From positions 1 through 45,000 of the forward strand of contig WVSO01000001.1 in assembly GCA_015689745.1 (NCBI GenBank): a DNA stretch of 45,000 nucleotides, read 5' to 3'. A program made the translations under genes and the position numbers. This DNA is from Rhodobacterales bacterium HKCCSP123 (GTDB lineage Bacteria > Pseudomonadota > Alphaproteobacteria > Rhodobacterales > Rhodobacteraceae). Position 1 is the first letter of the stretch; each line of letters opens with the position of its first letter. This document shows, one piece after another, positions 17,917 to 25,816 of this stretch. Under the pieces are notes generated by a model that ran no database searches, had not been told where the DNA came from, and saw only the letters and a list, made by a program, of their open reading frames with translations.

Positions 17917-17925
17917 TGTGGATAA
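17917..17925 (-). promoter_or_regulatory. Consensus DnaA box
   Basis: TGTGGATAA on the plus strand is TTATCCACA on the minus strand, an exact match to the bacterial DnaA box. It is 81 bases before the uvrC start. A weaker relative, GGTGGAAAA at 18104-18112 (two differences), is in the same gap. A single perfect nine-mer can occur by chance, but the AT-rich setting makes it worth marking. Confidence 0.4.
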
Positions 17926-17931
17926 GCTTGC

Positions 17932-17961
17932 GGAAAAATCCGGGGGCATCGGGATTTTTCC
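17932..17961. repeat. Inverted repeat with 10-bp arms in the uvrC upstream gap
   Basis: GGAAAAATCC (17932-17941) and GGATTTTTCC (17952-17961) are exact reverse complements around a ten-base, G-rich loop. The stem is AT-rich in the middle and no U-run follows it, so it is a weak terminator candidate on either strand. It could end the SDR/uvrC-upstream transcript, form a structured 5' leader of uvrC, or bind a regulator. Confidence 0.55.
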
Positions 17962-18138
17962 TTGTCTTGAGGCCGGTTCTGCGAATTGCCTAATTTTTGG
18001 GCGATATCTCAAGTCACTGGAATTGCTCAATGTTTTTTTCGTTTCTAAGATCTGTCGCGGAGCTGTTACCCAACGTTTACAAAAGCTTCGCGAAACGTGG
18101 TCCGGTGGAAAAGTTAATTCTCGCCCGGGAATGACGCC

Positions 18139-18915
18139 TCACTCGACGCCGAGGACGTCCGGCGTTTCCCAGGCCAGATGCTGCCCCCCGTCCACGCAGA
18201 TCAGCTGCCCCGTGACAGCCCTTGCGGTCAGCAGGTAGCGGAGTGCATCGCAGATCCCTTCGGCGTCGGCCCCCCGCCCCAGAACCGTTGCGGCCCTCTG
18301 GCGCGCGAAGTGGCTGTCGGACTGGCGCGCGCCCTGCAGGGTCGGCCCAGGGCCGATCGCGTTCACCCGGACATGCGGGGCAAGGGCCTGCGCCGCGGTG
18401 CGGGTAAAGGCCCAGAGGCCCATCTTGGCGATGGTGTAGGTCATGAACTCGGGCGTCAGCTTGCGGACGCGCTGGTCGATCATGTTGACGACAAGGCCCC
18501 GCGCCAGCGGCTCGCCCTTCTCGTCCGCATCGGCCTGCGGCACCTGTGCTGCCAGCGCCTGCGTCAGGACGAAGGGCGCGCGCAGGTTCGACTCGAGGTG
18601 GCGGTCCCAGCTTTCGCGGGTGGCGCTTGCGATGGTGTCGTATTCGAAGATCGAGGCGTTGTTGACAAGCACGGTGAGTGGCTGGCCCAGCGCCTCGGCC
18701 GCGCGGGGCAGAAGCGTCTGCGTCTCGGCCTCGACCGTCAGGTCGGCCTGAAGCGTCACCGCGGCGCGGCCCAGCGCGCGGATCTCGGTCGCGGTCTCTT
18801 CGGCGGCGTCGGCACTGCCGGCGTAATGGACGGCGACATCATGGCCCTGCCGCGCCAGTTCCAGCGCCATGGCACGGCCGAGGCGCTTTGCGGCGCCGGT
18901 CACGAGTGCGGTCAT
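18139..18915 (-). CDS. Short-chain dehydrogenase, FolM/pteridine-reductase-like
   Basis: A 258-residue NAD(P)-dependent SDR. The cofactor motif is TGAAKRLGRAMALEL (residues 6-20); the TGxxxRLG variant is characteristic of pteridine reductases and FolM dihydromonapterin reductases rather than TGxxxGxG SDRs. VLVNNASIFEYD (about 82-93) and the catalytic YTIAK are present. A role in reducing dihydropterin or folate is likely but not certain. It is the last gene of the S49 peptidase-zinc ribbon-exchanger operon, 12 bases after the exchanger. Confidence 0.8.
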   Translation of the reverse strand: MTALVTGAAKRLGRAMALELARQGHDVAVHYAGSADAAEETATEIRALGRAAVTLQADLTVEAETQTLLPRAAEALGQPLTVLVNNASIFEYDTIASATRESWDRHLESNLRAPFVLTQALAAQVPQADADEKGEPLARGLVVNMIDQRVRKLTPEFMTYTIAKMGLWAFTRTAAQALAPHVRVNAIGPGPTLQGARQSDSHFARQRAATVLGRGADAEGICDALRYLLTARAVTGQLICVDGGQHLAWETPDVLGVE

Positions 18916-18927
18916 CGGGATCGATCC

Positions 18928-19884
18928 TCAGGCAAGCACGAGCAGGAGATAGGCGAGATAGAGCGCGGTGAAGATCACGCCAACCAACCGGCCCATCGAC
19001 CAGCGCAGGAAGACGAAGGGCGCCAGCGCGAGCGAGGCGGCGAGCATGACCCAGATATCGAAATGAAGGATCTCGGGATCGACCGGGATCGGACCGACAA
19101 GGGCCGCGATCCCGATGATGGCGAGCAGGTTGAACATGTTCGACCCGATCACGTTGCCCAGCGCCACGTCGGAATGACGGCGCAGCGCGGCCATGACCGT
19201 GGTCGCCAGTTCCGGCAGCGAGGTGCCGATGGCGACCAGCGTCAGGCCGATGACCGTGTCGCTGACACCATAGGCCTGGGCGATGGCGACGGAACTGTCG
19301 ACAAGAAGGTCGGCCCCGAGCGGCAGGCCGATCAGGCCCAGCGCGAGGTAAAGGCCGATCTTCCACCAGGGCATCTCGGGGTCGGCCTCTTCCAGCGCCT
19401 CCTCCTCGGGCACGGGGGCGCCGTTGGTTGCCTTGCGATGGGCATGCGCGGCGCGCGCGGCGTCGAAGAGGATCGCGCCCAGGACGGCCAGCAGGACAAG
19501 GCCACTGACCCAGGTGAAGGGGCCGGTGAAGGCGAGAAGCGTGAACAGCAGCGAGCCGCCGATCATGAAGAGGTAGGTCCGGCGCGTGTCGCTTCCCGCG
19601 GCAAGACCGAACAACAGGGCAGGCACGCCAAGGATCAGGAACACGTTCGCGGTGTTCGATCCGACCACGTTGCCGAGCGCCAGGCCCGGAACACCGTCGA
19701 GCACCGCCTTGATCGAGATGAGCAGCTCCGGCGCGGAGGTGCCGAAGGCCACGATCGTCAGGCTGACGATGAGCGCGGGGATGCCGAGGCGAAGGCTGAG
19801 GGTGACCGCGCCCTTGACCAGAACATCGCCGGCCAGAAGCAGGATGATCAGCCCGAGGCTGGCGTAAAGAAATTCCGCGATCAC
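18928..19884 (-). CDS. Calcium/sodium antiporter (CaCA family, YrbG-like)
   Basis: A 318-residue inner-membrane exchanger with two homologous halves of about five helices. Each half carries the alpha-repeat: FGTSAPELLISIKA with GNVVGSNTANVFLILG in the first, and IGTSLPELATTV with GNVIGSNMFNLLAIIG in the second. These hold the ion-binding acidic and Ser/Asn residues. A short acidic cytoplasmic loop (PEEEALEEADPEMPW) separates the halves. It extrudes Ca2+ in exchange for Na+ or H+. It starts four bases after a small zinc-ribbon gene. Confidence 0.92.
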   Translation of the reverse strand: MIAEFLYASLGLIILLLAGDVLVKGAVTLSLRLGIPALIVSLTIVAFGTSAPELLISIKAVLDGVPGLALGNVVGSNTANVFLILGVPALLFGLAAGSDTRRTYLFMIGGSLLFTLLAFTGPFTWVSGLVLLAVLGAILFDAARAAHAHRKATNGAPVPEEEALEEADPEMPWWKIGLYLALGLIGLPLGADLLVDSSVAIAQAYGVSDTVIGLTLVAIGTSLPELATTVMAALRRHSDVALGNVIGSNMFNLLAIIGIAALVGPIPVDPEILHFDIWVMLAASLALAPFVFLRWSMGRLVGVIFTALYLAYLLLVLA

Positions 19885-19888
19885 GCCG

Positions 19889-20080
19889 TCAGCCCTGCCT
19901 GTCCCTGCACGTCCGGCAGGGGCCGCCCCGCAGGTTGTAGCGCCCGCATTCGGGGCAGAGGCTCGGTTTCGGCAAGTTGCCCTTGCGATCCGACCGCTTG
20001 CCGATGCCGGGGATGCGCAGGCGCCCGAACATGGCGAGCACCGCCATGAAGACCAGGAAAAGGGTGACGACCTTCAGCAT
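19889..20080 (-). CDS. Small membrane-anchored zinc-ribbon protein
   Basis: A 63-residue protein: an N-terminal membrane helix (VVTLFLVFMAVLAMFG) followed by a basic linker and a treble-cysteine-pair knuckle CPECGRYNLRGGPCRTC, which should bind one zinc on the cytoplasmic side. The ATG at 20080 shares a base with the peptidase stop (TGATG), and the stop is four bases before the exchanger start, so it is translated as part of this operon. A GTG at 20083 is an alternative start. Function unknown. Confidence 0.75.
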   Translation of the reverse strand: MLKVVTLFLVFMAVLAMFGRLRIPGIGKRSDRKGNLPKPSLCPECGRYNLRGGPCRTCRDRQG

Positions 20081-20883
20081 CACGACAGACCGAACCGCGA
20101 CCAGTGGGCGCGGTCCTCGATCCCGGCGGTCAGTTCCGCGCCAAGGCTGGCGCCGAACCTCTGGAAAAGACTGCGCCTGGGACCGTAGCTGGCGAAGCGT
20201 GCCTTGTCGCCATAGAGCGCCTTCATCTTCGGCACGATATGGGCGATGCCGTCGGCGAGGCCGAGGTCGATGCCGCGCTGGCACACCCAGAACTCGCCGG
20301 AAAAGAGGTCTTCGCCCTGCGCGAGGCGCGCGCCGCGGCGGGCCTTCACATGGGCGATGAAACTTTCGTGGATCTGGGCCTGGATGCCCTTCAGCCGCTC
20401 GACATCCTCGGGCCGCTCGGGGCGGAACGGGTCGAGCATCGACTTGTCCTTGCCCGCGGTATGCACGCGCCGCTCGATTCCGAGCCGCGCGATGGCCTCG
20501 TGCAGGCCGAAGCTGGCCGATATGACGCCGATCGATCCGACGATGGAACTGTCGTCGAGCCAGATGTCGTCCGCGGCGCAGGCGAGCCAGTAGCCGCCCG
20601 AGGCGGCCACGTCCTCGACGAAGGCATGGACGGGCAGCTTCTTCTCCTCGGCCAGGCGCCGGATGCGCGCGGCGATGAGCGAGGATTGCGCGGGGCTGCC
20701 GCCCGGGGAATTGATGACAAGGGCCACAGCGGCGGGCTTGCCGCGGGAAAACGCGCGTTCGATCACCGGGGCCAGCGACACGTCGGAGAGGGTTCCGCCC
20801 CGGACGGAGGCGGCGATCACGCCGTTCAGGCGAATGACCGCGACGGTCGGGTCCTTGGCGATGAAGGGGATGAAACGCTTCAT
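20080..20883 (-). CDS. S49-family (SppA/SohB-like) serine peptidase
   Basis: A 267-residue signal-peptide-peptidase-type protease. The catalytic Ser lies in DVAASGGYWLA (S95) and the general-base Lys in TAGKDKSMLDPFR (K147), the Ser-Lys dyad of family S49. INSPGGSPAQSSLI at 58-71 is the oxyanion-loop region. There is no clear signal peptide or membrane helix, so it may be cytoplasmic or peripheral, unlike classical SppA. The ATG at 20883 was preferred over one 45 bases upstream because MKRFIPFIAK matches the family start. First gene of the operon. Confidence 0.9.
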   Translation of the reverse strand: MKRFIPFIAKDPTVAVIRLNGVIAASVRGGTLSDVSLAPVIERAFSRGKPAAVALVINSPGGSPAQSSLIAARIRRLAEEKKLPVHAFVEDVAASGGYWLACAADDIWLDDSSIVGSIGVISASFGLHEAIARLGIERRVHTAGKDKSMLDPFRPERPEDVERLKGIQAQIHESFIAHVKARRGARLAQGEDLFSGEFWVCQRGIDLGLADGIAHIVPKMKALYGDKARFASYGPRRSLFQRFGASLGAELTAGIEDRAHWSRFGLS

Positions 20884-21028
20884 GGGGCGCGATGTAGAGT
20901 GCGGCTTGGCCGGGAACAAGGCGGGCACCGTTTATTCGCGGCCCTGTGCCCTCGCGGCATCGCGGGCCGGAAACGGGAGTGCGCCGACGTCGTCGTCGCC
21001 CCGGGCGCGCCGCTGACGCGGCGCTGGG

Positions 21029-21085
21029 CGAATTTTCATGCGAAAATTCGGGGGGCTCTGCCTCCGTCGCGTCCCGCGACTCCCC
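21029..21085. repeat. Composite intergenic inverted repeat, repeat-like
   Basis: Between the S49 peptidase start and the hydroxybutyrate dehydrogenase stop. CGAATTTTC (21029-21037) and GAAAATTCG (21042-21050) form a nine-base stem around ATGC. Next to it GTCGCG and CGCGAC around 21067-21080 form a second small stem, flanked by GGGGGG and CCCCC runs that can pair. The compact multi-stem structure looks like a dispersed intergenic element or a terminator of the dehydrogenase transcript. The remaining 20884-21117 holds nothing I can identify beyond the peptidase promoter. Confidence 0.5.
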
Positions 21086-21117
21086 CAAGGCTGTATCGGC
21101 GAGGATGACGCACCGGC

Positions 21118-21921
21118 CTATTGCGCGGTCCAGCCGCCATCGACCGGGATGGCCGTGCCGGTGACGTTATGGGCGATGGGGGCGCAGAGCCAGAGGGCGA
21201 GCGCCCCGATCTCGGAGGGGTCGGACATGCGGCGGGAGGGCTGCTTCTCGGACAGCAGGTCGGCGATCCCCGCGGCGCGATCCCCACCGTGGTCCCGCGC
21301 GCGGGCCTCGACCTGGGGGGTGAGGATGGCGGTTTCGGTCCAGCCGGGGCAGATGCAGTTGACGGTGACGCCGCCCTTTTCGCGGTCGCCGGCAGAGGCG
21401 TATTCGAGGGCGGCGACCTTCGAGAGGCCGATCAGCCCATGCTTCGCGGCGACATATGGCGCCTTGTCCTTCGAGGCGACGAGCCCGTGGACCGAGGCGA
21501 TGTTGACGACACGGCCATAGCCGCGCTCTGCCATCAGCGGCATGGCCGCCTGCATCGTGTGGAAGGCGGCGGACAGGTTGATCGCGATGATCCGGTCCCA
21601 AGCCTCGCGCGGCATGTCCCTGAGGGGTGCGGTGTGCTGGATGCCCGCGTTGTTGACGAGTATGTCGGCCCCACCCCAGGCGGCGACGGCCTGCATCAGC
21701 CCGGCGATGCGCTCGGGCGTCTCGAGGTTGCCGGGGAAGAACTCGGCTTGCGGGCTGCCCATGTCCCTGAGCCGTGTACAGACCTCCTCGATCTGCGCGT
21801 CACCTGCAAGGCCGTGAACCGCGATGCGGGCGCCGGCACGGGCAAGCGCCTCGGCGATCGCGAGGCCGATGCCCTGCACGGAGCCGGTGACGAGAGCGGT
21901 CCTGCCGGTCAGGTCGGTCAT
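21118..21921 (-). CDS. bdhA: 3-hydroxybutyrate dehydrogenase (SDR)
   Basis: A 267-residue NAD-dependent SDR interconverting 3-hydroxybutyrate and acetoacetate, used in polyhydroxybutyrate turnover. TGSVQGIGLAIAEALA (13-28) binds NAD; NNAGIQHTAPL, NIASVHGLVASKDKAPYVAAK (Ser, Tyr, Lys catalytic set) and the ending IPVDGGWTAQ closely follow known D-3-hydroxybutyrate dehydrogenases. It overlaps the stop of the split acyl-CoA synthetase (ATGA). With that gene it could convert acetoacetate to acetoacetyl-CoA, which is inference. Confidence 0.85.
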   Translation of the reverse strand: MTDLTGRTALVTGSVQGIGLAIAEALARAGARIAVHGLAGDAQIEEVCTRLRDMGSPQAEFFPGNLETPERIAGLMQAVAAWGGADILVNNAGIQHTAPLRDMPREAWDRIIAINLSAAFHTMQAAMPLMAERGYGRVVNIASVHGLVASKDKAPYVAAKHGLIGLSKVAALEYASAGDREKGGVTVNCICPGWTETAILTPQVEARARDHGGDRAAGIADLLSEKQPSRRMSDPSEIGALALWLCAPIAHNVTGTAIPVDGGWTAQ

Positions 21922-23434
21922 GGCCTGTCCTCCTTCAGCATCTGGCGCAGCTCGGTCTTCAGGACCTTGCCGTAGTTGTTCTTGGGCAGCTCGGGCAGCG
22001 CGACATAGGACTTGGGCCGCTTGAAGCGGGCGAGTTCGGACAGAACATGCGCGTCGAGGGCTGCGGGGTCGAGTGTGTGTCCGGGGGCGGCGACGACGAA
22101 GGCCACGACATCCTCGCCCCATTCCGCCGATGGGCGACCGACGACGGAGACCTCGTGGACGGACGCGTGGGTCAGCAACACCTCCTCGACCTCGCGGGGG
22201 TAGATGTTGGTGCCGCCCGAGATGATCACGTCCTTGGAGCGGTCGGCAAGGGTGAGATAGCCGTCGGGGTCGAGATGGCCCATGTCGCCGGTCATGAGCC
22301 AGCCGTCCCTGAGGGTCTTCTCGGTCGCTTCTGGGTTTCGCCAATAGCCGGGCATGACCGGTGCGCCGCGCACCATGATCTCGCCGATCTCGCCGGGAGG
22401 ACCTGGACGGCCCTCGGTGTCGCCGATTGCGACCTCGACGAGGGACTGGGCCCGCCCGACCGAGGCGAGCCGCGCGCGCCAGTTCGGGTGGGCGCGATCC
22501 GCCACATCGGCGCGGGAGAGTGCCGTTATGGCCATGGGGCACTCGCCCTGCCCGTAGATCTGGACGAATTTCGGGCCGAACCAGTCCACGGCCTCCTCGA
22601 TGTCGGCGCGGTACATGGGACCGCCGCCGTAGACGATGGTCTTGATCCCGTCGCCCCGGCTGCCCCCGGCCTTGGCAGCATCGGTCAGGCGGCGGACCAT
22701 GGTGGGGGCCATGAACATCGAGGTGGGTCCCAGACCGGCCGAGAGCGCCAGCACTTCGGCGGCGTCGAACCCGCCCGACGGGGGCACGAGGTGACGCGCG
22801 GCCATGCGGACATGGATCGGCGCGTAGATGCCGGCGCCGTGGCTCATGGGCGCGGCATAGAGGGCGGCGTCTGCGGGGCGACCGGATCGACGTCGATGGG
22901 GTAGCAGGCCGAGGTGGCCGCGATCATGCCATGGGTGATCTGGACGCCCTTGGGCTTTCCGGTCGTGCCGGAGGTGTAGAAGAGCCAGGCGAGATCGGTG
23001 GCGCGGCGGTCAGCGACCGGCATGGGCGGGACGTCGGCAAGGGCGGCGAAGGTGTCGGAATGCAGCTCGGTCAGAGGAAGGTGCGTCTGCGCGGTCAGCG
23101 CGGCCGTCAGGTCGGCACTGGCAAAGGCGCGGGTGGCTCCGCTGTTCTCGAGGATGAAGGCCGCCTCCCTCGGGTGCAGCTTGGCGTTGATCGGAACGGC
23201 GACGGCACCCGCGGTCCAGATGCCGAACAGGGCGACCAGGTAGTCGGGGCAGTTCCTGGCGAAGATGGCGATGCGGTCGCCGGGTGCGATGCCCAGCCCC
23301 GCGAGCGAGGCCGCAAGGCCCGCTGCACGGGCGTGGAAGCCGGCGTAATCGGCCACGACCTCGGCACCCAGCATGAGGGCGGGGCTGTCGCCTGCGACAC
23401 GGGCGGTGCGGGCCAGCCAATGGGCGATGTTCAT
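21918..23434 (-). pseudogene. Acyl-CoA synthetase (AMP-binding), split by a -1 frameshift
   Basis: Together the two frames encode a complete ANL-superfamily ligase of about 505 residues. The N-terminal frame (23434 to 22844) starts MNIAHWLARTARV behind a GGGAGG ribosome site and includes the ATP loop LFYTSGTTGKPKGVQITH. Near 22868-22875 one base appears missing: adding one base after CCGCAG restores QDAALYAAPMSHGAG and continues into the second frame. That frame (to 21918) contains YGQGECPMAIT, DGWLMTGDMGHLDPDGY and the catalytic-lysine tail PKNNYGKVLKTELR. All motifs are intact, so the break is recent, a sequencing error, or tolerated: the first stop overlaps an ATG of the second part (ATGA at 22844-22847). 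Confidence 0.85.
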
Positions 23435-23555
23435 GACCAATGCCTCCCTTTCCCGAAGCAGTGTTCCGCGCCGATCGCCCAGGCGCAAGGGGGCGCTGGT
23501 CGTCGGTCGGAGGGGACGCTAGTCTCGTTCGAAGCGACGTGAGCGGGAGGCGGGC

Positions 23556-24479
23556 ATGGCCCATGACATCGTGATCCTCGGGGTGTTCGTGGCCGATGCG
23601 GCCTTCCGCTGCACGCGGCTGCCGAAGCTGGGCGAAACCCTGATCGGCACGGGCTTCACGCTGGGACCGGGCGGCAAGGGCTCGAACCAGGCCGTCGCGG
23701 CGGCAAGGGTGGGCGGCGATGTGGGCTTTCTCGCGCGGATCGGGGCCGACACCTTCGGCGACATGGGGATGGCGACCTGGGCCGAGGCGGGGGTCATCCC
23801 CCTGGTGATCCGGGACGAGCGGCGCGCGACCGGCGCGGCGGGCATCTTCATCGAGGAGACCGAAGGGAAGAACGCGATCATCATAAGCCCCGGCGCGGCT
23901 GCGGCGATCACCATTGCGGACGTCGAGGCACGGGCGGAGGAGATCGCCGGGGCCAAGGTTGCGGTGACGCAGCTGGAGCAGCCGGTGGAGGTCGCGGAGC
24001 GGTTCCTGCGCATCGCCTCGGGGGCCGGGGTCACGACGGTGTTCAACCCGGCGCCGGCAGCGGCGCTGCCCGAAGGGACGCTGGCGCTTTGCGACTATGT
24101 CACACCGAACGAGGCGGAGGCGGAGGCGCTGACCGGGATCGCGGTGACGGATCGGCAAAGCGCGACACGCGCCGCAGAGGCGCTTCTGGCGCTCGGAGTG
24201 CGACAGGGCGCGATCGTGACGCTGGGGGGCGACGGGGCGCTTGTGCTCGACGCGGACGGCGCGCGGCATGTCCCGGCGATGGCGGCGGGGCCGGTCATCG
24301 ACACGACGGGCGCGGGCGATGCCTTCAACGGCGGCTTTGCCTGTGCCCTTGCCGAGGGACGGGCCATCGATGATGCGCTGCGCTTCGCGACGGCGGTTGC
24401 GGCCCTCTCGGTCACGAAGCATGGCACGGCGGCCTCGATGCCGACCCGGACCGAGGTCGAGGCGCTTCTGGCGCGTTAG
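23556..24479 (+). CDS. rbsK: Ribokinase (PfkB family)
   Basis: A 307-residue sugar kinase. The N-terminal GPGGKGSNQAVAAARVGG (38-55) is the ribokinase sugar-binding signature and DTTGAGDAFNGGF (about 249) carries the catalytic aspartate and the anion hole. Both PfkB signatures are intact and the length is usual. It would phosphorylate ribose or a related pentose at O5. It stands alone, divergent from the acyl-CoA synthetase over 121 bases and convergent with the glycosyltransferase-like gene. No ribose transporter is adjacent, so exact substrate is uncertain. Confidence 0.85.
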   Translation: MAHDIVILGVFVADAAFRCTRLPKLGETLIGTGFTLGPGGKGSNQAVAAARVGGDVGFLARIGADTFGDMGMATWAEAGVIPLVIRDERRATGAAGIFIEETEGKNAIIISPGAAAAITIADVEARAEEIAGAKVAVTQLEQPVEVAERFLRIASGAGVTTVFNPAPAAALPEGTLALCDYVTPNEAEAEALTGIAVTDRQSATRAAEALLALGVRQGAIVTLGGDGALVLDADGARHVPAMAAGPVIDTTGAGDAFNGGFACALAEGRAIDDALRFATAVAALSVTKHGTAASMPTRTEVEALLAR

Positions 24480-24549
24480 CCAGACCGGGCGAGGGACGGT
24501 CGGCTCAGGCCATGCGTATTTGGGGAAAGATGAAGGGCTGACGGCCGGG

Positions 24550-25440
24550 TCAGAGGGCGCTCAGCCCGAGGTTGGCAAGGCCCTTGCGCGCGGCCGCGTG
24601 GTGAGACTTCGGCAGGAGATCGAAGAAGCGGTCGCGGATACCGGGCCATTGCGGCGCGGCCTCGAGGAAGCGGCAGCGGTGGTAATGAAGGATCCGGGCG
24701 TCCGGCGTCTGCTCGATGCTGCTGCCTCGGTGCGACAGGGAATAGTTCCAGCTCTCGTCGAGGACATGCGCCGTATAACCGAAGCGCGCCATGGTCAGCG
24801 GGAGGGTGATCTGGTCCAGCCAGGGGCGCTTGTTGGCGATGGCGCAATTGTGGTCGAAGTCGAGCGCGGTCTCGAGCCAGTGGTCGGCGAAGCGCTTGCC
24901 GTCGGGGCCCGGCGTATCCGACATCGCCACGAGGCCTGCATTGAAATACGGGACATGCTCGGGCCGTTTGCCGCGCAGAAGGGTCACGCGTGCGTCCGGC
25001 ATGGGAAGGCCGAAATGGGCATAGGCGCGTACCCAGCGTTCGTCGGGACCCCAGGTTGGGCGGCCCTCCGGCGCGGCCGCGACATGATCCCCGGGCAAAT
25101 CCGAAAGCGCTGTCAACGGGTTAAGGCAGATCATGTCGGTGTCGAGGAAGATCTGACGCCCGGGGCCGCGGCAGTCGGTGGCGGCCACGATCTTGTTGCC
25201 GTGGGGGTAGGGCTTGGCCCAGGCAGGCGGCTCGGGCAGGGGGCGGAGATCGACGCCGGCGGCCCGGTAGATGGACTTCGTGACCTTTCCGACCCGGGGA
25301 AGCCAGTCGGCCGCCGCGTAGGCATAGAGATGGACACCCTCCTGTCCCGCGTGGGCCTGCGCGAGACTCGCGGCGAGGAGCCAGGATTGCCACTCGAGCC
25401 GTTCGCCGTCGGCGACAAAGAAGATATGCGTGTCACTCAT
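24550..25440 (-). CDS. Glycosyltransferase-like protein with DxD motif
   Basis: A 296-residue cytoplasmic protein. The centre reads RQIFLDTDMICLNPL, a DxD (residues 100-102) in the setting of GT-A nucleotide-sugar transferases such as family 8 relatives. FNAGLVAMSD and a late FDHNCAIANKRPWLDQITLPL also fit that fold. I used the ATG at 25440 (MSDTHIFFVADGERLEW); the frame extends 45 bases further without homology. It lies 63 bases after the Dabb gene on the same strand, so it may be the tail of the block A transcript or independent. Donor and acceptor unknown. Confidence 0.65.
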   Translation of the reverse strand: MSDTHIFFVADGERLEWQSWLLAASLAQAHAGQEGVHLYAYAAADWLPRVGKVTKSIYRAAGVDLRPLPEPPAWAKPYPHGNKIVAATDCRGPGRQIFLDTDMICLNPLTALSDLPGDHVAAAPEGRPTWGPDERWVRAYAHFGLPMPDARVTLLRGKRPEHVPYFNAGLVAMSDTPGPDGKRFADHWLETALDFDHNCAIANKRPWLDQITLPLTMARFGYTAHVLDESWNYSLSHRGSSIEQTPDARILHYHRCRFLEAAPQWPGIRDRFFDLLPKSHHAAARKGLANLGLSAL

Positions 25441-25503
25441 TACTACCGGAACCGTAACCTGGTCTTTCGGGAAGGATGCCCGCAATCGCGCGGCCTGGCC
25501 AGA

Positions 25504-25812
25504 TCAGACCTCGAGATCGGCGACGAATATCCCCGCGTGACCGCCCTTGCAGGACGCCACCAGCATTGCGCCCGCGCGGAGGTGTTCCGGATGGCGTTCA
25601 TAGGCGAGATGCGCCTCGCGATCGGTGAAGCTGACCTCGAAGCCATAGGCATAGCGCTGGGATTTGCCCTCGAAATCGCGGTTCGGGCCGTGGGCGAAGC
25701 CCGAAGCGCCGGGAAGGGACGCGCAGACCTCGGCGAGGATCGGCATGGCGGCCTGAACCTGTTCGAGGCCCGCCTGGCCGTCGGGCTCCATCAGGACGAC
25801 GTGGATCAGCAT
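25504..25812 (-). CDS. Dabb-family (dimeric alpha/beta barrel) protein
   Basis: A 102-residue protein starting MLIHVVLMEPDG, with GPNRDFEGKSQRYAYGFEVSFTDREAHLAYERHPEHL in the middle (the Dabb hallmark of D/N-x-S ... F.s.eal..Y..HP.H). Members dimerise; some are stress-responsive, some are enzymes or cofactor-less oxygenase relatives. It sits four bases after the glycerate kinase gene, so it belongs to block A. Its role in the pathway is unknown. Confidence 0.8.
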   Translation of the reverse strand: MLIHVVLMEPDGQAGLEQVQAAMPILAEVCASLPGASGFAHGPNRDFEGKSQRYAYGFEVSFTDREAHLAYERHPEHLRAGAMLVASCKGGHAGIFVADLEV

Positions 25813-25816
25813 GACC

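Larger units (their letters stand above)
17837..18138. other. 302-bp AT-rich non-coding gap upstream of uvrC
   Basis: No convincing gene lies here; one short frame (17918-18238, plus strand) lacks family features and runs into the neighbouring SDR gene. The segment from about 17930 to 18120 is much richer in A+T than the flanking sequence, with runs such as TTTTTTTCGTTTC at 18032-18044. It contains a perfect DnaA-box sequence (17917-17925) and a ten-base-pair inverted repeat (17932-17961). It must hold the uvrC promoter and the 3' end of the upstream SDR transcript; a small RNA is possible. I could not pick a convincing -35/-10 pair. Confidence 0.6.

Noticed and set aside
17837-18138. Chromosomal replication origin
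   Set aside because: Only one exact DnaA box; none of the usual alphaproteobacterial origin neighbours (hemE, parAB, gidA, trmE) is nearby, so only listed as a possibility.
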